A stretch of 64,000 nucleotides of DNA from an uncultured Prevotella sp. (GTDB taxonomy: Bacteria > Bacteroidota > Bacteroidia > Bacteroidales > Bacteroidaceae): positions 1-64,000 of the forward strand of contig CALUKU010000009.1 in the NCBI GenBank assembly GCA_944321295.1, written 5' to 3'. Both the position numbers and the translations under genes were made by a program. Positions 32,241-41,417 of this stretch are shown one piece after another (position 1 is the stretch's first letter; each line of letters begins with the position of its first letter). The notes beneath the pieces were generated by a model. That model did not search any database, was not told where the DNA came from, and saw nothing but the letters and a program-made list of their open reading frames with translations.

Positions 32241-35204
32241 ATGAGTGAAAACATCCCACAGCAGTGGAGTAAATTCTATCTGAAGGACGTGACGTTCATG
32301 AACCTCATGACCCACCGTATCTTCAATGTTCTTATCGTGGCCAACCCTTACGACGCCTTCATGCTTGAAGACGACGGACGCGTAGACGAGAAAATCTTCA
32401 ACGAATACACCGAGCTGGGCATGCGCTACCCGCCCTCGTTCAGGCAGGTCAGCACCACGGAGGAGGCCGAGGAAGTGCTTGCCTCCACGAGCATAGACCT
32501 CGTAATCTGCATGCCCGGTACGGCGGACAACGACGCCTTCTCGGTGGCGCGCGACATCAAGGCCAAGTTCCCCTCGATACCATGCGTCGTGTTGACGCCC
32601 TTCTCGCACGGCATTACGCGCCGCATGCAGAACGAAGACCTCTCGATATTCGACTACGTGTTCTGCTGGCTCGGCAACACCAACCTCATAATGTCGATCA
32701 TAAAGCTTATCGAGGATAAGATGAACATCGAGCACGACATCGCCGAGGCCGGCGTGCAGATGATTCTCCTTGTGGAGGACAGCATACGCTTCTACTCTTC
32801 GTTGCTGCCCATGCTCTACGGATACATCCTCGCCCAGAGCCAACGCTTCTCGGCCGAGGCGCTCAACCCCCACAGCGCCGCACTCCGCATGAGGGGCAGG
32901 CCCAAGGTGGTGCTGGCGCGTAACTACGAGGAGGCCATGGAGCTTTACAAGCGCTACTCTGACCATACGCTCGGCGTCATCTCTGACTGCCGCTACCCCA
33001 AGGACGGCGTAAAGGACCCCGAGGCCGGCCTCAAGCTGCTGCGCGCCATACGCCAGGACAACGAGTACATACCGCTGATACTCCAGAGCAGCGAAACAGA
33101 GAACAAGGCGAAGGCCGAGGCGGAGCACTTTCACTTTATCGACAAGAACTCCAAGGCCATGAGCATTGACCTGCGCGACGTCATGGAGGAGCACATGGGC
33201 TTCGGCGACTTCATCTTCCGCGACCCGAAGACGCATGCCGAGGTGATGCGCGTGCGCACGCTGAAGGAGCTGCAGGACAACATCTTCAAGATACCTTACG
33301 ACTCAATGCTCTACCACATCTCGCGCAACCACATGAGCCGCTGGCTCTGCGCGAGGGCCATCTTCCCCGTGTCGGAGTTCCTGAAGACAGTCACGTGGCA
33401 CAAGCTGCAGGACGTCGACCTGCACCGCAAGATTATCTTCGACGCCATCGTGCAGTACCGACAGATGAAGAACATCGGCGTCGTGGCCGTGTTCGACCGC
33501 GGAAAGTTCGACCGTTACGCCCACTTCGCCCGCATAGGCGACGGCTCGCTCGGCGGAAAAGGCCGCGGCCTGGCTTATCTTGACAGCATAATTAAGAAGC
33601 ACCCGGAGTTCAACCAGTTTGAAGGCGTTACCGTGTCGATACCGAAGACGGTGGTGCTCTGCACCGACGTGTTCGACCAGTTCATGGAGCGCAACAACCT
33701 TTATCCTATCGCCCTGAGCGACGCCAGCGACGAGGAGATACTGCAGCACTTCCTGAAGGCGCAGCTGCCTGACAGGTATATCGCCGACTTCTTCACCTTC
33801 TTCGAGGCTACCAACCATCCTATCGCCATACGTTCGTCAAGCCTTCTGGAAGACTCCCACTACCAGCCTTTCGCCGGTATCTACGCCACTTACATGATAC
33901 CTAACCTTGACGACAAGTATAAGATGCTGCAGATGCTTGCCGCCGCCATCAAGAGCGTTTACGCCTCGGTGTATTATAAGGACTCTAAGGCTTACATGAC
34001 AGCCACGAGCAACGTCATCGACCAAGAGAAGATGGCCGTCATACTGCAGGAAGTGGTGGGCAAGCAATACGGCGACCGTTACTATCCTAACATGTCGGGC
34101 GTGCTGCGCTCGATAAACTATTACCCCATAGGCAACGAGAAGTCGGAGGAAGGCATTGCGAGCCTGGCACTCGGATTGGGCAAGTATATCGTTGACGGAG
34201 GACAGACGCTGCGCGTAAGTCCGTACCACCCGAACCAGGTGTTGCAGACCAGCGAGATGGAAACAGCCCTGAAGCAGACCCAGACGCAGTTCTATGCGCT
34301 CGACATGAAGGGCGTTGACGGCGACTTTAAGGTTGACGACGGCTTCAACATCCTCAAGCTTAAGGTGAAGGAAGCCGACGAGGACGGCTCGCTGAACTAT
34401 ATCGCATCGACCTACGACCCGTTCGACCAAGTCATACGCGACGGCATTTATCCGGGCGGACGCAAGATTATATCGTTCTGCGGCGTGCTGCAGCAGGGCG
34501 TCTTCCCGCTGCCCCAGCTGATGCAGATGGCTATGAAGTTAGGCGCCGAGGGCATGCGCCGCCCTGTGGAGATAGAGTTCGCCTGCAACATCAATCCTGA
34601 CCGCACGGGCGAGTTCCTGCTGCTGCAGATGCGCCCGATTGTCGACAGCAAGCAGGTGCTTGACGAAGACCTTAAGTCTATAGACGACTCAAAATGCCTG
34701 CTGCGTTCGTACAACTCGCTTGGCCACGGCATAAGCGAAGACGTCGTAGACGTGGTTTACATCAAGACGGATGATAAGTTCACGGCGGCCAACAACCCGC
34801 GCATCGCCGACGAGGTGGAGCGCTTCAACCGCAAGTTCATTGAGTCGGGAAAGAACTATGTGCTAATAGGCCCGGGCCGCTGGGGCTCAAGCGACTATTG
34901 GCTTGGTATCCCGGTGAAGTGGCCGCACATCAGTGCAGCGCGCGTAATAGTGGAGGCCGGATTGGCAAACTATCGCGTCGACCCGAGCCAGGGCACGCAC
35001 TTCTTCCAGAACCTGACGAGCTTCGGCGTCGGTTACTTTACCGTTAACACTTACAAGAATGACGGTATATATAATAAGGAGCTGCTTGACGCAATGCCGG
35101 CCGTGGAGGAAACGAAGTATGTGCGGCATGTCCGCTTCGACCGTCCGCTGAAGATTATGATGGACGGAATGAAGCAGGAGGGCGTCGTGTTGCTGCCCGA
35201 CTGA
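32241..35204 (+). CDS. Receiver-receiver-ATP-grasp protein (PEP-synthase-like N-domain), signalling candidate
   Basis: A 987-residue protein usually annotated as PEP synthase because residues from about 430 match the PEP/pyruvate-binding ATP-grasp domain (DGSLGGKGRGLAYLDS, NHPIAIRSSSLLEDSHYQPFAGIY, LLLQMRPI). It lacks the phosphohistidine swivel domain (no GGxxSHAA) and the PEP barrel, so it cannot be a PEP synthase. Residues 27-125 form a degenerate receiver lacking the phosphoacceptor (DLVICMPG). Residues 172-310 form a second receiver with all key residues: Glu179-Asp180, Asp249 in VISDCR, Ser283 or 284, and Lys302. Convergent with the tsaE-porX-porW run. Likely a kinase-like signalling protein. 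Confidence 0.85.
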   Translation: MSENIPQQWSKFYLKDVTFMNLMTHRIFNVLIVANPYDAFMLEDDGRVDEKIFNEYTELGMRYPPSFRQVSTTEEAEEVLASTSIDLVICMPGTADNDAFSVARDIKAKFPSIPCVVLTPFSHGITRRMQNEDLSIFDYVFCWLGNTNLIMSIIKLIEDKMNIEHDIAEAGVQMILLVEDSIRFYSSLLPMLYGYILAQSQRFSAEALNPHSAALRMRGRPKVVLARNYEEAMELYKRYSDHTLGVISDCRYPKDGVKDPEAGLKLLRAIRQDNEYIPLILQSSETENKAKAEAEHFHFIDKNSKAMSIDLRDVMEEHMGFGDFIFRDPKTHAEVMRVRTLKELQDNIFKIPYDSMLYHISRNHMSRWLCARAIFPVSEFLKTVTWHKLQDVDLHRKIIFDAIVQYRQMKNIGVVAVFDRGKFDRYAHFARIGDGSLGGKGRGLAYLDSIIKKHPEFNQFEGVTVSIPKTVVLCTDVFDQFMERNNLYPIALSDASDEEILQHFLKAQLPDRYIADFFTFFEATNHPIAIRSSSLLEDSHYQPFAGIYATYMIPNLDDKYKMLQMLAAAIKSVYASVYYKDSKAYMTATSNVIDQEKMAVILQEVVGKQYGDRYYPNMSGVLRSINYYPIGNEKSEEGIASLALGLGKYIVDGGQTLRVSPYHPNQVLQTSEMETALKQTQTQFYALDMKGVDGDFKVDDGFNILKLKVKEADEDGSLNYIASTYDPFDQVIRDGIYPGGRKIISFCGVLQQGVFPLPQLMQMAMKLGAEGMRRPVEIEFACNINPDRTGEFLLLQMRPIVDSKQVLDEDLKSIDDSKCLLRSYNSLGHGISEDVVDVVYIKTDDKFTAANNPRIADEVERFNRKFIESGKNYVLIGPGRWGSSDYWLGIPVKWPHISAARVIVEAGLANYRVDPSQGTHFFQNLTSFGVGYFTVNTYKNDGIYNKELLDAMPAVEETKYVRHVRFDRPLKIMMDGMKQEGVVLLPD

Positions 35205-35222
35205 CGTCAGCATACTACGAAA

Positions 35223-35270
35223 CAAGGCGCAAACCCATGACATACAGGGTTTGCGCCTTGATTTGTTTTT
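35223..35270. terminator. Intrinsic terminator between convergent genes
   Basis: A 14-bp perfect stem (CAAGGCGCAAACCC and complement, 35,223-35,236 with 35,247-35,260), then ATTTGTTTTT. Confidence 0.9.
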
Positions 35271-35280
35271 GCGTAAAAGG

Positions 35281-35694
35281 TCAGAATATGACCGAGCGCG
35301 AGCCGTCTTCGTTCTCTTTGATGGTAACCTTTGTCGCGTCCTCGGGCAACAGGCTCTCAATCAGTTCGGGCCATTCGATGAAGCACAGGCTGCCGCTGTA
35401 GAAGTATTCTTCATATCCCATATCGTAAACTTCGTCAAGCTTCTTTATCCTGTAGAAGTCGAAATGGTAGATGGTGTCGCCCGAAGTTTCGGACGTGTAT
35501 TCGTTTACTATTGCGAAAGTCGGCGACGTTATAACGTCCTCGACGCCCAGTTGTTCGCATACGGCCTTGATGAACGTCGTCTTGCCGGCGCCCATCTTGC
35601 CGTAGAAGGCAAACACGCGGCTCTTGCCCATGCCTGCGACGAACTCGCGGGCGGCGTTGTCTATGCCTTCAAGATTGTTGATTTTGATTTCCAT
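35281..35694 (-). CDS. tsaE: tRNA t6A synthesis ATPase TsaE
   Basis: TsaE is the ATPase of the complex that makes N6-threonylcarbamoyladenosine at tRNA position 37. The 137-residue protein has the Walker A motif FYGKMGAGKTTF, the TSPTFAIVNEY segment and the HFDFYRI motif of the family. It is the last gene of the minus-strand run porW-porX-tsaE, 77 bases after porX. Confidence 0.95.
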   Translation of the reverse strand: MEIKINNLEGIDNAAREFVAGMGKSRVFAFYGKMGAGKTTFIKAVCEQLGVEDVITSPTFAIVNEYTSETSGDTIYHFDFYRIKKLDEVYDMGYEEYFYSGSLCFIEWPELIESLLPEDATKVTIKENEDGSRSVIF

Positions 35695-35771
35695 TTTACC
35701 TTTATGTTATATCCGTGTAGTTATGGTTCTTTTGTTGTTAAGGCCGTAGTGATGTTGCGGCGGCTCAGGTC

Positions 35772-37406
35772 TTACCTTTTCCTTACCCTCATTGTTATCA
35801 GCGGAACAATCATTTCCTCCATGGATATTCCGCCGTGCTGGAACGTGTCTTTGTAGTAAGAAACGTAATAGTTGTAGTTGTTGGGGTAGGCGAAGAACGA
35901 GTCACCCGTGGCGAAAACATACGAAGTGCTTAGGTTGGGAGCGGGCAGCATGGCCTTGTGGGGCTCCTTTATGACGAACACTTCTTTTGGATTGTAGTTC
36001 AGGTTCTTGCCGAGCTTGTAGCGCAGGTTGGTGTTCGTATTGCGGTCGCCTATTATCTTTATTGGTTTTGAGGCGCGTATGCTGCCGTGATCGGTGGTTA
36101 TTATTACGGTGAAGTCGCTTTGAGCGAGCAGTTTGAACAGCTCCGAGAGCACCGAGTGCCTGAACCAACTGAGCGTTATGCTGCGGTAGGCGGCCTCGTT
36201 GTTGGCCAGCTCACGTACCATCTTCGACTCCGTTCGGGCGTGGCTGAGCATGTCGATGAAGTTGATGACGAGCACGTTCAGGTCGTTGTTTTTCAGCGAG
36301 TTGAACTTCTGCATGAACTTATCCGCCCCCGCCGAGTCGTTAACCTTGTGGTAAGAGAAGGTGCAATGGCGGCGGAAACGTTCGAGTTGGGTCCTGATTA
36401 ACGGCCCTTCGTTGAGGTTCTTGCCTTCTTCCTCGTCCTCGTCCACCCACAGTTCAGGAAACATTTCTGCTATCTTCACCGGCATTAGGCCGCTGAATAT
36501 GGCGTTGCGGGCGTATTGCGTGGCCGTGGGAAGTATGCTGATGTAAGTCTTTTCGTCAATGTCGAACATGTCTCCGATTTCCTGTGACAGCATGCGCCAT
36601 TGGTCAAGGCGGAAGTTGTCGATGACTATCATGAATACTTTCTCGCCCGCATCGAGCAGCGGAAACACCTTGCGCTTGAATATGTCGACACTCATCAGCG
36701 GGCGTTCCGCGGCCTTTGGCTGTTGTTTACGCATGTTGGCTTGCGCCTGACGGAGCCTTGACGCCTGTTGAAAGGCGGGCGCCTGTTCGGCATTCAGCTC
36801 GTCCATCCAGTCCATGTAGTGCCCCTTTATGAACTTGGCAAAGCCGTTGTCGGCCTCCTCTTTTTGCATTTTGAGCATTTCGGTCATGTTGCTGTCGGCT
36901 CCGCTCAGCTCCAGTTCCCAATGCACTAACCTTCGGTAGACGTCCATCCAGTCGTTTATTGTCTTGCAATCGCTTATTTGCGTGGCGATGTCCTGAAAGT
37001 TCTGTTGGTATCCGCTTTGTGTAACCTCGGTGACGATTTCCCTTTGGTGTATGTTCTTTTTCAGCGAAAGGAGTATCTGGTTGGGGTTGACGGGCTTGAT
37101 AAGATAGTCAGCTATCTTTGAGCCTATTGCCTGGTCCATGATGTTTTCCTCCTCGCTCTTTGTCACCATGACGACCGGTGTGGCGGGCGAAATCTCCTTT
37201 ATCTTCTGTAATGTTTCAAGTCCGCTCAGGCCGGGCATCATCTCGTCGAGCAGTATCAGGTCGAAAGTCTTCTGCCGGCACTGGTCAATGGCGTCGGTGC
37301 CGTTGGTTACGGTCACCACGTCATAACCTTTTTTCTCAAGGAAGATGATGTGGGCGCGGAGCAGTTCCATCTCGTCGTCGGCCCATAGCAATAGTCCGTT
37401 GCTCAT
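35772..37406 (-). CDS. porX: PorX, T9SS response regulator with PglZ/alkaline-phosphatase-like domain
   Basis: The 544-residue protein has a receiver domain at residues 1-120 with Asp10/Asp11, phosphoacceptor Asp54 (LILLDEMMPG), Thr82 and Lys104. A helical linker follows (about 130-260), then a PglZ-type alkaline-phosphatase-superfamily domain with VIDNFRLDQW, ILPTATQYARNAIF, INFIDMLSHARTES and ITTDHGS. This is the signature architecture of PorX, the regulator of type IX secretion in Bacteroidetes, whose effector domain is reported to cleave oligonucleotides. The ATG at 37,406 (MSNGLLLWADDE) is chosen over one 24 codons upstream. It follows porW by 37 bases. Confidence 0.93.
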   Translation of the reverse strand: MSNGLLLWADDEMELLRAHIIFLEKKGYDVVTVTNGTDAIDQCRQKTFDLILLDEMMPGLSGLETLQKIKEISPATPVVMVTKSEEENIMDQAIGSKIADYLIKPVNPNQILLSLKKNIHQREIVTEVTQSGYQQNFQDIATQISDCKTINDWMDVYRRLVHWELELSGADSNMTEMLKMQKEEADNGFAKFIKGHYMDWMDELNAEQAPAFQQASRLRQAQANMRKQQPKAAERPLMSVDIFKRKVFPLLDAGEKVFMIVIDNFRLDQWRMLSQEIGDMFDIDEKTYISILPTATQYARNAIFSGLMPVKIAEMFPELWVDEDEEEGKNLNEGPLIRTQLERFRRHCTFSYHKVNDSAGADKFMQKFNSLKNNDLNVLVINFIDMLSHARTESKMVRELANNEAAYRSITLSWFRHSVLSELFKLLAQSDFTVIITTDHGSIRASKPIKIIGDRNTNTNLRYKLGKNLNYNPKEVFVIKEPHKAMLPAPNLSTSYVFATGDSFFAYPNNYNYYVSYYKDTFQHGGISMEEMIVPLITMRVRKR

Positions 37407-37443
37407 TGTTTTCAAGTGTTTTATGTTCACGTTGAGGCTTTTA

Positions 37444-40400
37444 TCAGAAGCCGTCAAGGTCGTAATATTCGTCCTCAAGGTCGTAACCGTCCTGTCGGTT
37501 GTCGTTGCCGGAGTTGACGTTCACGTCCTCGTTTCCGCCTGCAGGGTCGTCGCTGAACTCGAAAATCAGTTCGTTTTGCGGCTGCGGCTCGTCTGTTGCA
37601 GGCTGCTTGGTCGTGTCCTGGCTTGCGGCGGGTGGTTCGGGCTTAGGTGTTTCCACGTTGGCCGGAGCTTCCGTCGTTTGCGTTTCAGGCATTTCCACGG
37701 CAGTTTTTTCCTCTGTTTCCAGCGGTATTACGATGTCGCCGGCCGCGTCTGGGCTTTCTTCAGGCTGCGTCGTTGCGGGTCGGTCGTCCTCAATGTTGAA
37801 TGTGTCGCCCGTGTCTTGCGTGTCGGCGGCGGGCGCGTTATTCTCCGTTTCGGGAATTACTATCGTGCCGTCGTCGGTCGGTTGCGTCCTGCGTGGCCGT
37901 TCTGCGGGTATCATGAACATGTCGTCACGTGCCACTCCTCTCGGCCTTTGAGGCGCCGGCTCGTCGGGAGCGACGAATGTTCCGTCATCCTGCGGCTCGC
38001 TTGGCTCGTCCTCTTCAACGAACAGTCCGTCTTCAATCACGCCGCCGTTGTACAATCCGTCGCCGTCGTCAAACAATCCTTCGTCGCCGTTCTCGGTTCC
38101 GTCGCCGCTTTCCTGATATTCAATAGTGGCCGGCTCGGTAAGCAGTCTTACCGTGCTTACTTTCAAAGGCACGAAGTGTTGCTCGTAGAACTTGTCGTAA
38201 TCGTTATAACTAAACTGCGTGCCAAGCAGCTCAAGGTTGGTGTCGCTTATGACAATGGAGCGCGCTTTCTGCGCCAGCAAGTTGATGTTGCGGTTGCCGT
38301 TAAGCTGCCGTGCGTATTGCAGGGCTTCGTCGTAACTCTTGAAGCCGCTCACCTTCATCCTGTGCAGGCCGCCCGCCTCTTCTATTGTCACGTCGAAGTT
38401 TCTTACTATGAAGTTTGTGAAGTTAAATCTCGCAAGTTCGAAAAGCAGCTTGTTCTCGTTGAGCGAGTCGGGCGAATACACCAAGAGGAACGAGAAGTCA
38501 GTGTTGCGTTCGGCCTCGAACTTCTTGGCGGCAATCGAGTCGCTGTCGTTCAGCACGACGGCGCGGCGCTCCCATATGTCGGCAATGTCAAACTTGCCGC
38601 CATAGAGTTGTTTGCCTGCCTTGACGCCGTTGATTATCATTCCGGCCATCTCGCCGACGTCGCTTTGCGGATAGTTCTTCACCAGTTCCTGCATCGACGC
38701 AAGACAGCTGTCGGCGTTTCCGGCGTTGAGCATGCTCAGACCGTTGATGAAGATGAACTTGTCGCGGTTGGCGCCTAACGGGAATCGTGACGCCGACAAC
38801 GCCGTGTTTGCGCTCACCTCGTCGAATCTGTCGGCCTTGAATGCCTCGTATGTCGCTGCGTAAAGCGAGTCTTCTATGTGTTCGCCGAAGCGTGCGTTAG
38901 CCTCGAAGTTGGGGTCTGACAGCAGCGTCGTCCACTTGCTGTCGGGGAAATCGCGCTTAAGCGCTGCGACGTAAGAGTCGGCAAGGCTCTTGTCGCCGAG
39001 TCTTGAGTAAAGCAGGAAGAGGTGATAGTAAGCCTCGTCAAGCTTCTCGTAGTCCTTATAATCGTCGGTAAGGCGGCGCAACTGCTTCTCGCTCAGCGCG
39101 TAGTTATACAGCTTGTCCTTGAATATCACGCCGGCGTTGAACAGTCCCTCCTCAAGAATCTTGTTGCTTTCGGCCACCTGCTCTGGCGTGAACGGTATCT
39201 GTTTCAGGTAATACTCACGCTTGTGCGGGTCGTTCTGCGCGCTGTCGAGCGAGTTTTCTATTGAGTCCTGCAAGGCTTCGGCCGCCGCGATTGAGTCAAG
39301 TTGCTCTTCGGTCAGTTCCTCCTGCGGCGTTTCCATGGCCACCACGGTCTTGTTGACGCGCTGCCAGTCGTCAACGTTCTCACGGCGTCCCCAAAGTTTT
39401 TGGAACGTCGATTTACCCTGGTTCACGGCCATGGGGTTATAGAAGTACCATGTGCCCTTCTCGTCGGTCGTGCCGGCGGGCGTTGAGGTCTGCCCCGTAA
39501 GGTTGCCCACGGCGCCCTGTTCCTGCAGATATTGCTGCGCCTCGGCTTCGGCCTGCGCGTCGCGTTCTTCCTTTTCTTTCTTCTTCAGGGCCTCTATCAC
39601 ACGGTCGATGGCGGCGTTGCGCTCGTCCTCGGGCATTTTCGCGAGAGCCTGCAGCGAGTCTTGCAGGTGTATGGCGTCGGTGTGCGGCACAAGCTCGTCA
39701 AGCACTTTCGAGCGCTTTGACAGCTCTTCGTAGTCGTCGCGCTCCTTGTCGAGCAGGCCGATAGCCTCGCCGTAGCAGCGGCGGGCGTTAGAGTAGTCCT
39801 CGCGGTCCCAGTAAAGGTCGCCGAGCTTCAGCAGCAGCACGCCTTTCTCAATGCCGCTGCGGGTGGCCTTGGCGTTGCCCGTTTCGTAGGCCTCTATAGC
39901 CTTTAGGGTGTCCTTTTGGTTAAGGTAAATGTTGCCGAGGGCGTAGTAAACCTGGTCGAGATACTCCTTGTTGTTGTCAGACCGGGCCATGCGCTTCAGG
40001 CGTTTAATCATCTTTCCCGACTTGCGTCCGGCCATAACCTCGGTCATAGCTATGCGAGCGTTGAAGGCAAGCTCGTAAGGCGGACTGAGCCTCAGCACTC
40101 GCTTGTAGGCCTTGTAAGCCTTTTCGTCGTTGCCGAGGGCGGCCTCGAGCTGTCCCATCAGGAACCATTCGCGGGCCTTCTGCTTGCGGCGCATCTCGTG
40201 TTTGATGACCTTTCGCAGGTAAGGTATGGCCTCGGCGTAGCGTCCCGTGTGGATGTAATAGTCGGCGTAGGTATAGTCCCACTCCTTGCGGGCCCGCCAA
40301 TGCAGCGAGTCGCGGCGCATCTTGGTGATTACGTCCTCGGCGTCGTAAATCCAGTCTTGCTCGATGTAACACTTTGCCAGCCAAGCCCTCGCGCGGCCGT

Positions 40401-40917
40401 AGATGGCCGGCTGCGTGGCGTATAGGCGGCTCATGTAGGCGAAGGTAGACGCGGCTTCGTCAAACGAGCCTTTCATGAACTGCGCGCGGCCCATCAGCAT
40501 CCACGCCTTCCACAAGAAGGGGTTATACTCCTTGCGGTTAAGCCACTCTATGTCCTCTTCCGTCTTCTTCCTGCTCTTTGTCCATTTTGGGCGCCGCTTA
40601 ATGCTGTGCAGCTTAATGGCCTTCTGGCTTTTCTCTATGGCACGGTCGAAGTATGACGAGCCGAGGTCGCGGCTCGCCTTGTTGCCGACGGTGTATAGAG
40701 GTATCATCTCGGTGAAGTTGTCCTTGTTGCCGCGCTCCTTTTCGAGCGAGCCTTCGATGTAGGCCACCGAGCCGTTGTAGTAAGTGTTGTATCGTGCGGT
40801 AAAAGAGTGCCACCATCGGCTTTGCGCCGTGTTCTTCTCGGTAGAACAGCTTATGGCCGTCATCACTATGATGGCGGCCAGCAGCGGGGCTATATGTTTA
40901 GTGAGTCTTAAGCGCAT
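37444..40917 (-). CDS. porW: PorW/SprE-like T9SS TPR lipoprotein
   Basis: A 1157-residue lipoprotein (lipobox TAISC) with tetratricopeptide repeats through about residues 30-420 (for example FLWKAWMLMGRAQFMKGSFD and EWFLMGQLEAALGNDEKA). A charged coiled segment with KKKEKEERDAQAEAEAQQ follows, then a second TPR-like region (about 540-760), a SPOR-like VSGFKSYDEALQYARQL segment, and a long Pro/Asp/Glu-rich tail (about 900-1157). F. johnsoniae SprE and P. gingivalis PorW have the TPR lipoprotein design and are needed for T9SS. Adjacent porX strengthens the call. The tail is longer than I expect for the family. Confidence 0.87.
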   Translation of the reverse strand: MRLRLTKHIAPLLAAIIVMTAISCSTEKNTAQSRWWHSFTARYNTYYNGSVAYIEGSLEKERGNKDNFTEMIPLYTVGNKASRDLGSSYFDRAIEKSQKAIKLHSIKRRPKWTKSRKKTEEDIEWLNRKEYNPFLWKAWMLMGRAQFMKGSFDEAASTFAYMSRLYATQPAIYGRARAWLAKCYIEQDWIYDAEDVITKMRRDSLHWRARKEWDYTYADYYIHTGRYAEAIPYLRKVIKHEMRRKQKAREWFLMGQLEAALGNDEKAYKAYKRVLRLSPPYELAFNARIAMTEVMAGRKSGKMIKRLKRMARSDNNKEYLDQVYYALGNIYLNQKDTLKAIEAYETGNAKATRSGIEKGVLLLKLGDLYWDREDYSNARRCYGEAIGLLDKERDDYEELSKRSKVLDELVPHTDAIHLQDSLQALAKMPEDERNAAIDRVIEALKKKEKEERDAQAEAEAQQYLQEQGAVGNLTGQTSTPAGTTDEKGTWYFYNPMAVNQGKSTFQKLWGRRENVDDWQRVNKTVVAMETPQEELTEEQLDSIAAAEALQDSIENSLDSAQNDPHKREYYLKQIPFTPEQVAESNKILEEGLFNAGVIFKDKLYNYALSEKQLRRLTDDYKDYEKLDEAYYHLFLLYSRLGDKSLADSYVAALKRDFPDSKWTTLLSDPNFEANARFGEHIEDSLYAATYEAFKADRFDEVSANTALSASRFPLGANRDKFIFINGLSMLNAGNADSCLASMQELVKNYPQSDVGEMAGMIINGVKAGKQLYGGKFDIADIWERRAVVLNDSDSIAAKKFEAERNTDFSFLLVYSPDSLNENKLLFELARFNFTNFIVRNFDVTIEEAGGLHRMKVSGFKSYDEALQYARQLNGNRNINLLAQKARSIVISDTNLELLGTQFSYNDYDKFYEQHFVPLKVSTVRLLTEPATIEYQESGDGTENGDEGLFDDGDGLYNGGVIEDGLFVEEDEPSEPQDDGTFVAPDEPAPQRPRGVARDDMFMIPAERPRRTQPTDDGTIVIPETENNAPAADTQDTGDTFNIEDDRPATTQPEESPDAAGDIVIPLETEEKTAVEMPETQTTEAPANVETPKPEPPAASQDTTKQPATDEPQPQNELIFEFSDDPAGGNEDVNVNSGNDNRQDGYDLEDEYYDLDGF

Positions 40918-41020
40918 TTGCGGTGATAAGGCGGCGCGCCTGTGTCTGCGGCCGGCGCCTGTCCGCCTATTATATAACTTGAATAAGGCCGATTTATTGC
41001 GTTGCGTGCGTAAAGAGTGG

Positions 41021-41416
41021 TCATTCCATCAGCAGCATGGCCTCGTCCTTCAGCTGGTCGGGCAGGCTTACGCCCCTCAGTCCGAGGCTCACCACCCAGT
41101 CCTTCACCTCCTCGGGCTTCATGGTGTACATTACTTCGGCAAACTGCGCGGCCTCGTCGTCGGTGTAGTCGTCAGACCGCCGTCCCTTGAAGCGGTCAAG
41201 CTCTTCGTCGTCGAAATACTCGACGTCGGCCACGGCGCTCTCCAATGCGCACTCCTGCAGGCACTTGCCTGCCGGCGAACTGCACGTGGCGCACGCCTCG
41301 CCGCCTTGCGGCGGCGTGCCTTCGGCCGGCAAGGCCTTGCGGCCGAACATCTTTTTCAGCGCCGCGGCGAGCGCCGCCAGCAGCGCCAGGATGACGATGT
41401 AAGGCAGTACTTCCAT
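41021..41416 (-). CDS. Small membrane-anchored Cys-rich protein
   Basis: I do not recognise the family. The 131-residue protein has an N-terminal membrane helix (about 3-21), a basic patch, then Cys42, Cys45, Cys52 and Cys56 (CxxC-x6-CxxxC), which could bind a metal or an iron-sulfur cluster. The remainder is acidic and ends in a conserved-looking block MKPEEVKDWVVSLGL. It starts one base after the aroA stop on the same strand, so the two genes are cotranscribed; porW follows 100 bases later. Confidence 0.7.
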   Translation of the reverse strand: MEVLPYIVILALLAALAAALKKMFGRKALPAEGTPPQGGEACATCSSPAGKCLQECALESAVADVEYFDDEELDRFKGRRSDDYTDDEAAQFAEVMYTMKPEEVKDWVVSLGLRGVSLPDQLKDEAMLLME

Positions 41417-41417
41417 G

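Noticed and set aside
32241-35204. Annotation as phosphoenolpyruvate synthase
   Set aside because: The phosphohistidine and PEP/pyruvate barrel domains are absent; only the ATP-grasp domain is present.
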